A DNA stretch of 33,612 bases from Deltaproteobacteria bacterium (GTDB taxonomy: Bacteria > Myxococcota_A > UBA9042): positions 1 to 33,612 of the forward strand of contig JACRCU010000455.1 of NCBI GenBank assembly GCA_016218865.1, in the 5' to 3' direction. Under the pieces are notes generated by a model. That model was not told the origin of the DNA. It ran no database searches and saw only the letters and a program-made list of their open reading frames with translations. Positions 7,634 through 15,793 of the stretch are shown one piece after another. How positions within the stretch are numbered: position 1 is the stretch's first letter; the number at the start of each line of letters is the position of its first letter. Position numbers and translations under genes: made by a program.

Positions 7634-8305
7634 ATGGTCGAAAGGCTGCCGTTTGCGGCGATTGAATTTGCCGCGAATCCCGAGCCGCGCTGCCCGTGCG
7701 TGCTGCTGCTGGACACCTCGGCGTCGATGGCGGGCACGCGCATCACCGAGCTGCAGCGCGGTTTAGCGCAGTTTCGCGACGAGCTGCAGGCCGATCCGCT
7801 GGCGCGCAAGCGCGTGGAGGTGGCCATCGTCACCTTTGGCGGCTCGGTGCGGCTGGCCAGCGACTTCACCGCGATCGAGAACTTCGATCCGCCGCGGCTG
7901 GTGGCCGACGGTCTGACGCCGATGGGCGCGGCTGTGCAGACTGGACTCGAATTGCTGCGCGGGCGCAAGCAAATCTACCGCGACAACGGCCTGGCCTACT
8001 ACCGGCCGTGGATGTTCCTGCTCACCGACGGCGAGCCGAACGACGACTGGCGCGACGGCGCGGCGGCGGTCAAGCAGGCCGAAGCGGCGCGACAGGTGGC
8101 GTTCTTTGCCGTGGGCGTGGGCGAGGCCAATTTCGACGTGCTGGGCCAGCTGGCGACGCGTCAGCCGCTGCACCTGCGCGGCCTGATGTTCCGCGAGATG
8201 TTCCAGTGGTTGTCGAACTCGCTGCGGTCGGTGTCGCAGTCCGGGATCACCGACGAGGTGGCCCTGAGCAATCCCGCCAGCCCGGACGGCTGGGCCAAGG
8301 TCTGA
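7634..8305 (+). CDS. vWA-domain protein, TerY/YegL-like
   Basis: This is a single von Willebrand factor A domain with a complete metal-ion-dependent adhesion site: D27-x-S29-x-S31 in LLLDTSASMAG, T95 in GLTPMGAA, and D132 in LLTDGEPND. No signal peptide or membrane segment is visible, so it should be cytoplasmic. The length of 223 residues is close to E. coli YegL (about 219). It starts at ATG 7634 after a GGGGGAAAAG ribosome-binding region and shares one base with the next gene (TGATG). Its neighbours are a PP2C phosphatase and a kinase, which together form the set called the TerY-phosphorylation triad in comparative genomics. The vWA protein is thought to act as an adaptor or target of the kinase and phosphatase. 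The domain call is secure; the role is inferred from context. Confidence 0.88.
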   Translation: MVERLPFAAIEFAANPEPRCPCVLLLDTSASMAGTRITELQRGLAQFRDELQADPLARKRVEVAIVTFGGSVRLASDFTAIENFDPPRLVADGLTPMGAAVQTGLELLRGRKQIYRDNGLAYYRPWMFLLTDGEPNDDWRDGAAAVKQAEAARQVAFFAVGVGEANFDVLGQLATRQPLHLRGLMFREMFQWLSNSLRSVSQSGITDEVALSNPASPDGWAKV

Positions 8306-9135
8306 TGGCCACAGGCGCCGACCACCGCCAGCATGGAACGTTGCCGCGGGGGCCGCTGGCGGCGGAGTCTGCCTTGGACACCTGGCAAGTGCTGGCCGCC
8401 GTGGCCGCGGCACCGCGCAAGCGGCCGGGGCCGGGCGACGACGCGGTAGGGCACAGAACCGTCGACACGGACACGGGATTGTGGCTAGTGGCGGCTTGCG
8501 CCGACGGTGCAGGATCGGCCGCGTTGGGTCGGCGCGGCGCTGAGGTGGCGGTGCGGCAGGCGCTGGCGTGGCTGTCTACCCGGCTCAAGCGCAGCCGGCG
8601 TGCGGAGCTACCCCTGGCTGGACTGCAGCACGCCGTGGATCGCGCCCTGGCGGCCGAAGCGCGGCGCCGCGGGGTGACGGTGCGCGACCTGGCCACCACC
8701 TTGGTGTGCGCGGTGGCCGGACCGCAGCGGACCTGGCTGGCGCAGGTGGGCGACGGCGCCGCGGTGGTGCAGACCGACGAAACCCCGCACTGGCAAATGC
8801 CGATCTGGCCGGACCGCGGCGAGCACGTCAACGAGACCCAGTTTGCCGGCGACCCGCGCTCGCAGTGGCGTTGCGCCGAGTTGCCGCGGGCCCACGCGCT
8901 GGCGCTGCTGAGCGACGGGCTGCTGCCAGTGGCGGTCGATCAAGCGGCACGCCAGCCGTTCCAGCCGTTCTTCACGGGCTTTGCTGGCGAGCTGGCTCGT
9001 CGCGATGTGGACGAATTGCGCCCGGCATTCGAGGCATTTCTTACCTCGCCGCGGCTGGCCGAGCGCACCGACGACGACGTGAGCCTGGTGGTGGCCGTGC
9101 GCCGAGCGCAAGCAGGGGCCGATGTACCTGCATGA
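8305..9135 (+). CDS. PP2C-family protein phosphatase, PphC/YegK-like
   Basis: This is a metal-dependent serine/threonine phosphatase of 276 residues. Motifs seen in order are GPGDDAVG (D45/D46), ACADGAGSA (D67-G68), QVGDGAAVV (G149-D150), LLSDGLLP (D204) and RTDDDVSLVV (D256/D257). These are the expected positions of the metal-binding aspartates of the PP2C fold. No membrane segment is present. ATG 8305 is coupled to the vWA gene through TGATG, and the end overlaps the kinase gene by 14 bases, so the three are almost certainly co-translated. E. coli YegK (PphC), in the same neighbourhood, is a known phosphatase of this atypical subgroup. The probable job is to reverse phosphorylation by the adjoining kinase. 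This is confident for family and inferential for substrate. Confidence 0.85.
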   Translation: MATGADHRQHGTLPRGPLAAESALDTWQVLAAVAAAPRKRPGPGDDAVGHRTVDTDTGLWLVAACADGAGSAALGRRGAEVAVRQALAWLSTRLKRSRRAELPLAGLQHAVDRALAAEARRRGVTVRDLATTLVCAVAGPQRTWLAQVGDGAAVVQTDETPHWQMPIWPDRGEHVNETQFAGDPRSQWRCAELPRAHALALLSDGLLPVAVDQAARQPFQPFFTGFAGELARRDVDELRPAFEAFLTSPRLAERTDDDVSLVVAVRRAQAGADVPA

Positions 9136-11074
9136 TGGCCGCCAGCAAGTCGAGATCGCGGACGAGCTGGGGCGCGGCGGCGAAGGCGTGGTCTATGCGG
9201 TGCGCGGCCAGTCCGACCGTGTCGCCAAGCTGTACAACGCGGCGCCGGACACCGAGGCCTCGGAGAAGCTGACCTACCTGGTGGCGCTGGGCGAACTGGC
9301 GCCCGAACTCACCCAGGTGAGCGCGTGGCCCTTGGCCCTGCTGCGCGACGGCGACGGCGCGGTGCGCGGCTTTGTCATGCAGCGCCTGGACGGGCCGCAG
9401 CCGCTCCACCACCTGTACAGTCCCGAGCAACGCAAGGTCCTGTTCCCCAAGGCGACTTGGCGCACACTCATCGAGGTCGCCGCCGACTGTGCGCGCCTGT
9501 TCGGCACCCTGCACGCCCGCGGCGTGGTGGTGGGCGACGTCAACGAGCGCAACGTGCTGGTCAATCCGGCCGGGCAGTTGGTGCTCGTCGACGCGGACTC
9601 GTTCCAGGTGCAGCAGGGCGACCGCGTGTTCGTGACCGGCGTAGGCGTGGTGGACTACACGCCGCCGGAGCTGCAGGGAAGCGACTTCCGGACGGCGGTG
9701 CGCACTCCCGACCACGACCGCTTTGGCCTCGCGGTGCTGCTGTTCAAGCTGCTGTTCATGGGCCGTCACCCGTTCTCGGGCGGCGCCGACGGCGATCTGG
9801 CGGCGGCGATCGCGGCCAAGCAGTACGACTACGGCGAGGTGGCCGAGCGACTGAAGCACCTGATTCCGCTGACCCTTCTGCCCAAGGCGCTGCAAGACCT
9901 GTTCGCCGCGGCCCTGACCGGCGAGGCCCGGCCGGCACCGCAGCAGTGGCAGACGCAGCTCGGCGCCTTTGCCGCGAGTCTGCAGGCGTGCCCCGACGAT
10001 CCGCTGCACGTGCTGCCGCCCGGACTGGTCCGCTGTCCGTGGTGCGCGATCGAGTCGCTGTTGCATTACGCGTACTTTGCGCGTCCCGATGGCGGCGCCT
10101 ACGCCTCGCTGTGGACGCCGCGCGAAGAGCAGCTGCAGAACTTGCGGCTGGCCCTGGCCGAGACGTGGGCGCCGCCGGATCCGACCGTGTTCTTGGTCCC
10201 GGCCGATCAGCCGGCGGCGGTGGCGGTGGCGCGGCGGGCGATGCGCATCCAAGTGCCCGTCGATCCGCGCAGTTGGTACTTGGGCGTTCTGGGCGGTCTG
10301 GCCGTGCTGGCCGGCTTGGCGCGACTGGCGGTGGTCGACGCCATCGACCGGGTGGTGCAATTGGCGGTGTGGGGCGGGGTGCTGGTATGGGCGGCGGCGC
10401 GCTGGCTGCGGTGGCGCTTCAAGCAGCCGTGGCTCCGCGACCTGGCCACGTTGCGCACACTGCTGGATCAGGTGGAGCACGCCGGCGACGCGTGGCGGGC
10501 CGAGGCCTACCAATTCCGCAGCCGCGACCGACAGTTGCTTCAGCGCTTTGGCCAGCTGGCGGCGCAGCACGAAGGGGTGGTGGCCTTCCGCACTGCCGAG
10601 CTAGAGCGGCTGACGTTCGACGCCGTGGACGAGAACATGCGCGCGGCGCTGCAGAAGATTCGCATCGAAGACGCCGAGTTGCCGCCCGCGGTGGGCGAGG
10701 CGCGCCGGCAGGCGCTGCGCATCCGCGGGTTGCTCACGGCGGCCGACGTGGACGAGCGGCAACTGCTGGGTCTGCCTGGGTTTACTCCGCAGGTGATCCA
10801 GGCCTTGGTCGAGTGGCGGCAGGCCCTGGAGGTGCGGCTGGGCGGGCGCAAGCGGCCGGCGGCGCGGCCCGAGCACCGCGCGGCCATCGACAACAACTGC
10901 CAGATCATGCAAGAGGAAATCGAGGCGCAGCTCGCCGAGGTGCTGCGGCTGCGGCAGCTGGCCAGCCACGAGGCGCGCGCGCAGCTGGAGGCGACCTACC
11001 GGCAGACCGAGCACGTGGTGGCAGTGCTGAAGCAGCACGCCGAGCGGTTGTTGTTGCGGTTGCGCGAGGGGTAG
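9122..11074 (+). CDS. Membrane-anchored Hanks-type protein kinase, YegI-like
   Basis: This protein has 650 residues, almost the length of E. coli YegI (about 648). The N-terminal kinase domain (about 8-290) has a glycine loop GRGGEGVV (17-24), a candidate ATP lysine K36, and the catalytic loop VVVGDVNERNVLV (D139, N144). The metal-binding segment is VLVDADSF (D157), followed by YTPPEL and HDRFGLAVLLFKL (D199). Classical HRD and DFG are altered: Gly-Asp replaces Arg-Asp, and Asp-Ala-Asp replaces Asp-Phe-Gly. A CPWC motif (305-308) follows. Two hydrophobic segments (about 385-402 and 411-428) suggest a membrane hairpin. The C-terminal half is helical, with a helix-hairpin-helix stretch (about 533-567, DERQLLGLPGFTPQVI) and a coiled coil. 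ATG 9122 lies inside the end of the phosphatase gene. Catalytic activity is plausible because K, D and N are kept, but the sequence does not prove it. Confidence 0.85.
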   Translation: MYLHDGRQQVEIADELGRGGEGVVYAVRGQSDRVAKLYNAAPDTEASEKLTYLVALGELAPELTQVSAWPLALLRDGDGAVRGFVMQRLDGPQPLHHLYSPEQRKVLFPKATWRTLIEVAADCARLFGTLHARGVVVGDVNERNVLVNPAGQLVLVDADSFQVQQGDRVFVTGVGVVDYTPPELQGSDFRTAVRTPDHDRFGLAVLLFKLLFMGRHPFSGGADGDLAAAIAAKQYDYGEVAERLKHLIPLTLLPKALQDLFAAALTGEARPAPQQWQTQLGAFAASLQACPDDPLHVLPPGLVRCPWCAIESLLHYAYFARPDGGAYASLWTPREEQLQNLRLALAETWAPPDPTVFLVPADQPAAVAVARRAMRIQVPVDPRSWYLGVLGGLAVLAGLARLAVVDAIDRVVQLAVWGGVLVWAAARWLRWRFKQPWLRDLATLRTLLDQVEHAGDAWRAEAYQFRSRDRQLLQRFGQLAAQHEGVVAFRTAELERLTFDAVDENMRAALQKIRIEDAELPPAVGEARRQALRIRGLLTAADVDERQLLGLPGFTPQVIQALVEWRQALEVRLGGRKRPAARPEHRAAIDNNCQIMQEEIEAQLAEVLRLRQLASHEARAQLEATYRQTEHVVAVLKQHAERLLLRLREG

Positions 11075-11165
11075 GGCAGGGGTCGCCCAGTGGCCCCCTT
11101 GCCGCAAGCCCGCACACACTCTACCTTTACCGCCACTTCGCCACGCGGCCACCCACGGAGGAACC

Positions 11166-11411
11166 ATGCAGCTGCCGCGCTACTTCCTGGTCGGTGACCG
11201 CCCGGTCCGCTTCGTCGCGACCCCGGGCGGCGGCATGGACGTGCAGGCGTTCGACTGGGCGACCGGCCACTTCGCCCGCGACATGGGCTACCTGACCCGC
11301 TGCTGCCAGGGCGGCGGCGAGATCGACGAGGTCGAGGCCACAGAGTTCGATCAGCGGGTTGCGAGGTTGCGGGCCGACCTGGCCGCGCGCAGCGGCGGGC
11401 AGCCCTGTTGA
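11166..11411 (+). CDS. Small conserved-looking protein of unknown function (81 aa)
   Basis: I do not recognise this gene. ATG 11166 has a strong GGAGG five bases upstream, and codon use is typical of the region, so it looks real. The protein is soluble, with no signal peptide. It starts with a compact beta-rich half (MQLPRYFLVGDRPVRFV, then DVQAFDWATGHFARDM) containing YLTRCCQGG, and ends in an acidic-to-basic helix (EATEFDQRVARLRADLAAR). The final residue is Cys. It follows the kinase gene after a 91-base gap and overlaps the next gene by four bases (TTGA), so it is probably part of the same transcript. It could be a small substrate or adaptor of the kinase-phosphatase pair, but nothing in the sequence shows this directly. 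Confidence 0.65.
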   Translation: MQLPRYFLVGDRPVRFVATPGGGMDVQAFDWATGHFARDMGYLTRCCQGGGEIDEVEATEFDQRVARLRADLAARSGGQPC

Positions 11412-12181
11412 GCACGCCCGCGAGCCCCTGGCCCTGGGTCGGCCGCGCGCTGGCCACCGCCGCGCTGCTCGTGGTCCTGGGCTGGGCCGTTGGCGTCCTG
11501 GGCGCGCTGACCCAGCCGTGGCTGGCGATCCTGCTCGGCGCGGTCGGCATCTTCCTGGGCGGTGGCGCGTGGGCGGCCTCGCGGCTTGGCAGCGCAGGGG
11601 TGGCCGCGGCCTTCATCGGCTTCATCGCGGCGCACGCGATGGCGCTGGAGGGCCGTCATGCCGTGGTCGCGCGGTCGGCGGCGGTGGTCGAGCTGGCCGG
11701 GCTGTCGGCTTGGGAGCCCCGCGGCGGCGCTGTCGCCCTGCACGTGGGCGAGCTGAAGCACCTTTTCGCCCAGCAAACCTGGTACAGCAAGCGCACGGGC
11801 ACCGGCAAGACCGCCTCGTCCGTCTCCCTCGCCGTCACGCCGCTGTACGACCCGGCCGAGCAGCGCGTGGTCGGCTTCCACTGCGCCAGCCCCCGCGAGC
11901 CGCGCCGCGGCGATGGCCGGTGGGTGCTGGCTACCGCCGAGTGGCAGGCCGGCGCCACCGGCGGGTGCAGTGCCGGCGTCCAGGTCGCCGCGGCCAAGTG
12001 TGCGCAGGCCAAGCTGGCGGTGGCCGAGGGCTCGGAGCGCCGCCTCGTCGAGGTATTTGCCAGCGAGGCCGAGCTGCGCGGTGCCCACCGACTGGATCAA
12101 GCCGTAGGGATTCCGCTGGGTTTCTTGGTGTTCTACGCCGCGCTGGTGGTGATCTTTCGCCGCAAGGGCGCCGCGCGGTAG
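11408..12181 (+). CDS. Four-TM membrane protein of unknown function
   Basis: I do not recognise the family. The chosen start is TTG 11408, which overlaps the preceding stop (TTGA). A later start would remove part of the first helix. The 257-residue protein has three hydrophobic segments near the N-terminus (about 14-33, 39-57 and 62-80). A soluble domain of roughly 150 residues follows (81-230), and a final helix (about 233-251) ends in a basic FRRKGAAR tail. The soluble domain has four cysteines (HCAS, GGCSAG, KCAQ and nearby) and alternating beta-like segments. Placed last in the vWA-phosphatase-kinase cluster, it is a candidate membrane partner or sensor for that system. That role is inferred from position only. 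Confidence 0.6.
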   Translation: MSTPASPWPWVGRALATAALLVVLGWAVGVLGALTQPWLAILLGAVGIFLGGGAWAASRLGSAGVAAAFIGFIAAHAMALEGRHAVVARSAAVVELAGLSAWEPRGGAVALHVGELKHLFAQQTWYSKRTGTGKTASSVSLAVTPLYDPAEQRVVGFHCASPREPRRGDGRWVLATAEWQAGATGGCSAGVQVAAAKCAQAKLAVAEGSERRLVEVFASEAELRGAHRLDQAVGIPLGFLVFYAALVVIFRRKGAAR

Positions 12182-12189
12182 CGGCCCAA

Positions 12190-13509
12190 TTACGCCACGC
12201 CGCCGCCGCTCGGTAGCACGATGCGCGTCAGGTTGTCGGCCGCGCGGGTGCCGATGTGCAGGTCGTCTTCGATGCGCACGCCGCCGAAGGGCGCCAGGGC
12301 CTCGACCCGCTGCCAGTCGACCAGGTGGCCGTGCGGACCCTGGCGCAGTGGCTCCAGCAGACCCGGGATGAAGTACACGCCCGGCTCGATGGTGAAGACC
12401 TGACCCGACTCAATGATGCGGGTGTTGCGCAGCCACGGATTGTCGGCGCGCGGGGCGATGCGGGCGCAGCCGACGTCGTGGGTCTGCAGGCCCAGCGAGT
12501 GCCCCAAACCGTGCGGATAGAAAGCAAAGGTGACGTCCTTGGCCACCGCCTCCTCGGGCCCGGCGCGCACCACCCCCAGCTCGCGCAGCAGCTGGCCGAT
12601 GCGCAGGTGCGACTCGTCGTGCAGGTCCTGGTAGGGGCGGCCGACCACCGCGCCGTCGCACAGCTGCTGCTGCAGGCGCTCGACGCCGCTGACCAGCGCC
12701 AAGAACAGGTCCTTGCTGGCGCCGTGGCCGCGCACCCAGGTACGGGTGATGTCGGCGTGGTAGCCCATGCAAGTGGCGCCGGCGTCAAGCAAAAGCGACG
12801 TCGCGTCGGTGTGGTGGGTGCCGCGGCCGTAGGCGACGTGGTGCAGCACCGCGGCGTGTTCACCCAGGGCCACGATGTTCTTGTACGGCGTCTCGGGGTC
12901 GTCCTGCGAGGTCGCCAGCAGGTAGCGCAGGTGCAACTCCAGCTCGATGTTGCCGCCCGCGGCAAACGCCCGCCGCAGCTCGTCGTGGCCGGCCGCCGCG
13001 CGCGCATTGGCCTCGGCGATGCAGGCGACCTCGTAAGCGGTCTTGTGCACGCGCAATTCGTCCAACTCGCGCTCCAGCTCGGCGTGGCGCTGCAGGCGGT
13101 CGTCCGGCGGCGCATCGCGGCTGTCGGCCACCCAGGCGAGCTTGCCGGCCGGCAGCAGCGGCGCCAGGTCGGCAAGACTGCGAATCACCTGGATGTCAAA
13201 GTGTTTTTCGAACAAGCGGTGCTCCGGCGCCGGCGGCCCCTCCCAGAAGCTGCCGGGCTGGCACCAGCACAGCAGCGGCCGCTGACCGGGCGCCAGCCGC
13301 AACACGCAGTCGGCGGCCTGCAGCGGTAGCCAGTGGCCAAAGTGCGGCGTCACCCGCAGCGACCAGCTCTGGTCATCGTGGCTGCTGCGCGAACGCGGCG
13401 CGCCGCTGTGGATCAGCACGGCGTCGCACTGGTGGTGCTGCAGGATCGCGGCGTACTTGGCCTGCAAGTGTTCGATATGATTGTGGTATAGCTGATCCAG
13501 CTGCGTCAT
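12190..13509 (-). CDS. pepQ: Xaa-Pro dipeptidase PepQ
   Basis: PepQ is a cytoplasmic metallopeptidase of family M24 that cleaves dipeptides with a C-terminal proline. The 439 residues align well, from memory, with E. coli PepQ (443). The N-terminus LYHNHIEHLQAKYAAIL corresponds to LYKNHIATLQ, and NIVALGEHAAVLHH is conserved. The five metal ligands are visible: D242 and D253 (LLLDAGA...YHADITRTW), H337 (PHGLGHSLGLQTHD), E375 (TIEPGVYFI) and E414 (GGVRIEDDL). The start at 13509 gives MTQLDQLYHNH, matching the family's N-terminus. The reading frame stays open much further upstream, but only as an artefact of GC-rich DNA. It is transcribed divergently from the 204-residue gene across a 129-base spacer, and convergently with the membrane-protein gene that ends eight bases away. 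Some relatives also hydrolyse organophosphates, which the sequence cannot settle. Confidence 0.93.
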   Translation of the reverse strand: MTQLDQLYHNHIEHLQAKYAAILQHHQCDAVLIHSGAPRSRSSHDDQSWSLRVTPHFGHWLPLQAADCVLRLAPGQRPLLCWCQPGSFWEGPPAPEHRLFEKHFDIQVIRSLADLAPLLPAGKLAWVADSRDAPPDDRLQRHAELERELDELRVHKTAYEVACIAEANARAAAGHDELRRAFAAGGNIELELHLRYLLATSQDDPETPYKNIVALGEHAAVLHHVAYGRGTHHTDATSLLLDAGATCMGYHADITRTWVRGHGASKDLFLALVSGVERLQQQLCDGAVVGRPYQDLHDESHLRIGQLLRELGVVRAGPEEAVAKDVTFAFYPHGLGHSLGLQTHDVGCARIAPRADNPWLRNTRIIESGQVFTIEPGVYFIPGLLEPLRQGPHGHLVDWQRVEALAPFGGVRIEDDLHIGTRAADNLTRIVLPSGGGVA

Positions 13510-13638
13510 GGATGGCTCGGGGGCCAGCTCGGCCCAGGCCCGGCAGTGTCGCACCGCGCCCCTCCTTTGCCAACGGCCGCTTGCCAAGCGCAGCAGTGCC
13601 GGCCGACACTGCGGCCCCGGAGTGCCGCTGGAGGTCGC

Positions 13639-14253
13639 ATGCAGCCCGAGTTCCTGCCCGATCACCGCGCGCTGGTGGCCGACGTGCTGGCCCGCAGCAA
13701 CCGCGAGCTGTGGAGAAACCTCTGCGAGGGCGCGGATTTCGCCGTGGACGACCTGGCCGGCTGGCAGTACCAGGGCCTGGCGTTGGGTCTGCCGCGCTGG
13801 GTCGAGCGCTTGACCTGGAAGGTGTTCGTCAAGGCCTTTGCCCACGACGCCCGCGGCGTGCACGGCTGGAATGTGCGGATGCAGCAGGGCGGCCCGCAAT
13901 TGTGCTTGCCCGGCGCGGACCTGCAGCCCACCCGTCGCACTTCCACACTTGGCGGTGCCGACCCGCGCACCTTTGGTCACTATCGGGTGCTGCCGATGGC
14001 GGAGTGGCCGCGCAACTTGCCGTCCGGCCTTGGCAAAGTCGGCGCGATGCTGGACTACGGCACCGGCGCCAACCCCTGGCTGGATCCGATGCGACCGATG
14101 CGCGACCCGCTGGTAGCCCTGCAACCAGGTGATCCTACGTGCCTGCTGGGCTGGTCCTACGTGGAATTGGGGCCGCTGCGGCTGCCGACCCCGAGCTATT
14201 TCCTGTTGGTGCGCTGGCGGCCCGTCGATTTCGTGCCGGCGCATGTGGCTTGA
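13639..14253 (+). CDS. Conserved hypothetical protein (204 aa)
   Basis: I cannot assign a function. The start ATG 13639 is preceded by GGAGG at about seven bases. The protein is soluble, without signal peptide or membrane helix. Its pattern of motifs includes WKVFVKAF, GWNVRM, FGHYRVLPM, MLDYGTGANPWLDPMRPMRD, LLGWSYVELGPLRLPTPSYF and a terminal LVRWRPV. The YGxGxNPxxDP and LGPxRxPTxxF blocks resemble a family of bacterial hypothetical proteins I have seen elsewhere. That recollection is weak and no function is attached to it. It is divergent from pepQ and lies 33 bases before the phosphofructo-2-kinase gene, so it may share a transcript with that enzyme. Confidence 0.72.
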   Translation: MQPEFLPDHRALVADVLARSNRELWRNLCEGADFAVDDLAGWQYQGLALGLPRWVERLTWKVFVKAFAHDARGVHGWNVRMQQGGPQLCLPGADLQPTRRTSTLGGADPRTFGHYRVLPMAEWPRNLPSGLGKVGAMLDYGTGANPWLDPMRPMRDPLVALQPGDPTCLLGWSYVELGPLRLPTPSYFLLVRWRPVDFVPAHVA

Positions 14254-14286
14254 CGGCGGCGCCGTGGTACGCTGACGCGCGAGATC

Positions 14287-15573
14287 ATGCAGCGAGGTTC
14301 GGCGATGCGCTTCAATCCGTTCACCCCCGAGGCGACGCGGCTCGTGCTTGTGCTGGTGGGGTTGCCGGCGCGCGGCAAGACCTTCATCGGGCGCAAGCTG
14401 GCCCGGTACTTGAACTGGCTGGGGTTTTCGGCGCGGGTCTTCAACATCGGCGACTACCGCCGCCAGCGGCTGGGCACCCACCACCGCCACGACTTCTTTG
14501 ATCCCAGCAACGTCGAAGGCAACCGCCCGCGCAACGAGTTGGCGGCCCTGGCGCTCGACGACTTGATGAAATGGATGGCGACGGGCGGCCAGGTCGGCAT
14601 CTACGACGCCACCAACACGACCCACTTGCGCCGCCAGCAGCTCCACGAGCGCTGCACCGAGGCGGGGCTCGACGTGGTGTTCGTCGAGTCGGTGTGCGAA
14701 GACCCGGCGATTGTCGAGGCGAATATCCGCGAGACCAAGCTGACCTCGCCGGACTACGAAGGCAACGACCCCGACGAGGCCGCCCGCGATTTCCGCGCCC
14801 GCATCGACCACTACACCCGCGCCTACGAACCGCTGAGCGAAGACGACTTCTCGTACATCAAGCTCATCGACGTCGGCCGCGTCATCGTCATGCACGCCAT
14901 CCACGGCTATGTACCGGGCAAGCTCGTCAATTTCTTGATGAACCTGCACCTGGTGCGCCGGCCGATCTGGCTGACCCGCCACGGCGAGTCGCAGTTCAAC
15001 GTCCACGGCCGCATCGGCGGCGATTCGTCGCTGACCCCGCAGGGCAAGGCCTATGCGGCGGCGCTGGCGCACTTTGTCCGCGAACACGCGATTCGGCCGC
15101 CGATTGTCTGGACCAGCACGCTCAAGCGGACCATCGAGACCGCCAAGCCGCTGCAGGTGCCGTCGCTGCCGTGGCGCGCGCTGGACGAGATCGACGCCGG
15201 CATCTGCGACAACCTGACCTACACCGAGATTGCCGAGAAATTCCCCGAAGAATACAACGCCCGCCGCAAGGACAAGCTGAACTACCGCTACCCGCGCGGC
15301 GAGAGCTATACCGACGTGATCTTGCGTCTGGAGCCGGTGATCCTGGAGCTGGAGCGCGAGCGCGAGCCGGTGCTGGTCATCGGCCATCAGGCGGTTTTGC
15401 GGATGCTCTACGCCTACTTCATGGACCGCCGCCCCGAGGACGTGGTCAACATGGAGATTCCCATCCACACCGTCATCGAGCTCACCCCCGGGCCCTACGC
15501 CTTCGAGGAGCGGCGCTACTGCCTGGATATCGGCGCCGATCCGTCGACCTGGGGCGCGGCGATGGACGATTAG
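14287..15573 (+). CDS. Bifunctional 6-phosphofructo-2-kinase / fructose-2,6-bisphosphatase
   Basis: This enzyme makes and degrades fructose-2,6-bisphosphate, the regulator of glycolysis best known from eukaryotes. The kinase half (about 17-220) has a Walker A motif GLPARGKT (25-32), a FNIGDYRR segment that matches the eukaryotic enzyme's FNVGxYRR, and YDATNTT around D107. It also has the family block VCEDPAIVEANI (about 136-147) and SPDYEGNDPDEAARDFRARI. The phosphatase half (about 226-428) is of the histidine phosphatase superfamily, with LTRHGESQFN (R231, phospho-acceptor H232), GRIGGDSSLT, LDEIDAGICD (E301) and VIGHQAVLRM (H367). RYPRGESYTDVILRLEPVI is almost the vertebrate sequence. All catalytic residues of both halves appear present at 428 residues. 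A second ATG lies at 14305. Bacterial members are uncommon, and whether it really binds fructose 6-phosphate needs assay. Confidence 0.88.
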   Translation: MQRGSAMRFNPFTPEATRLVLVLVGLPARGKTFIGRKLARYLNWLGFSARVFNIGDYRRQRLGTHHRHDFFDPSNVEGNRPRNELAALALDDLMKWMATGGQVGIYDATNTTHLRRQQLHERCTEAGLDVVFVESVCEDPAIVEANIRETKLTSPDYEGNDPDEAARDFRARIDHYTRAYEPLSEDDFSYIKLIDVGRVIVMHAIHGYVPGKLVNFLMNLHLVRRPIWLTRHGESQFNVHGRIGGDSSLTPQGKAYAAALAHFVREHAIRPPIVWTSTLKRTIETAKPLQVPSLPWRALDEIDAGICDNLTYTEIAEKFPEEYNARRKDKLNYRYPRGESYTDVILRLEPVILELEREREPVLVIGHQAVLRMLYAYFMDRRPEDVVNMEIPIHTVIELTPGPYAFEERRYCLDIGADPSTWGAAMDD

Positions 15574-15700
15574 CTGCAGGTCGGGCCGCCGCTGGGTGTG
15601 ACGCGGCGGTGACGCAGGCCGCCGCCCCCTGGTCGGTCGACGGCCCATTGCTCCGTAATTTCAAACAAGATCTTGGGGAATTCACGAATTTGCGTGGGTT

Positions 15701-15712
15701 GGCCAAATGGCC
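15701..15712 (+). promoter_or_regulatory. Palindrome GGCCA-AA-TGGCC upstream of the phosphate transporter
   Basis: This 5-bp-arm inverted repeat lies in the 220-bp gap before the PiT gene, about 80 bases ahead of its ATG. The same form, GGCCA-AC-TGGCC, recurs at 23742-23753 in another intergenic region, and both are preceded by a TGGG(T) stretch. It could be an operator. No PhoB-type direct repeat was seen here. Confidence 0.3.
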
Positions 15713-15793
15713 CATCTTCACCAAGACGGCCGCCCGGCCGCATGTCCCGTCCCGCGCAGAATTCTTCCCCAGTGTTCCTTGCTTGGGTGTCCC

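Noticed and set aside
13510-15648. Long minus-strand extension upstream of pepQ
   Set aside because: It overlaps the 204-aa gene and the PFK-2 gene, whose motifs are clear. PepQ homology begins at 13509.
15574-15793. PhoB box upstream of the phosphate transporter
   Set aside because: No CTGTCAT-type direct repeats with the required spacing were seen.
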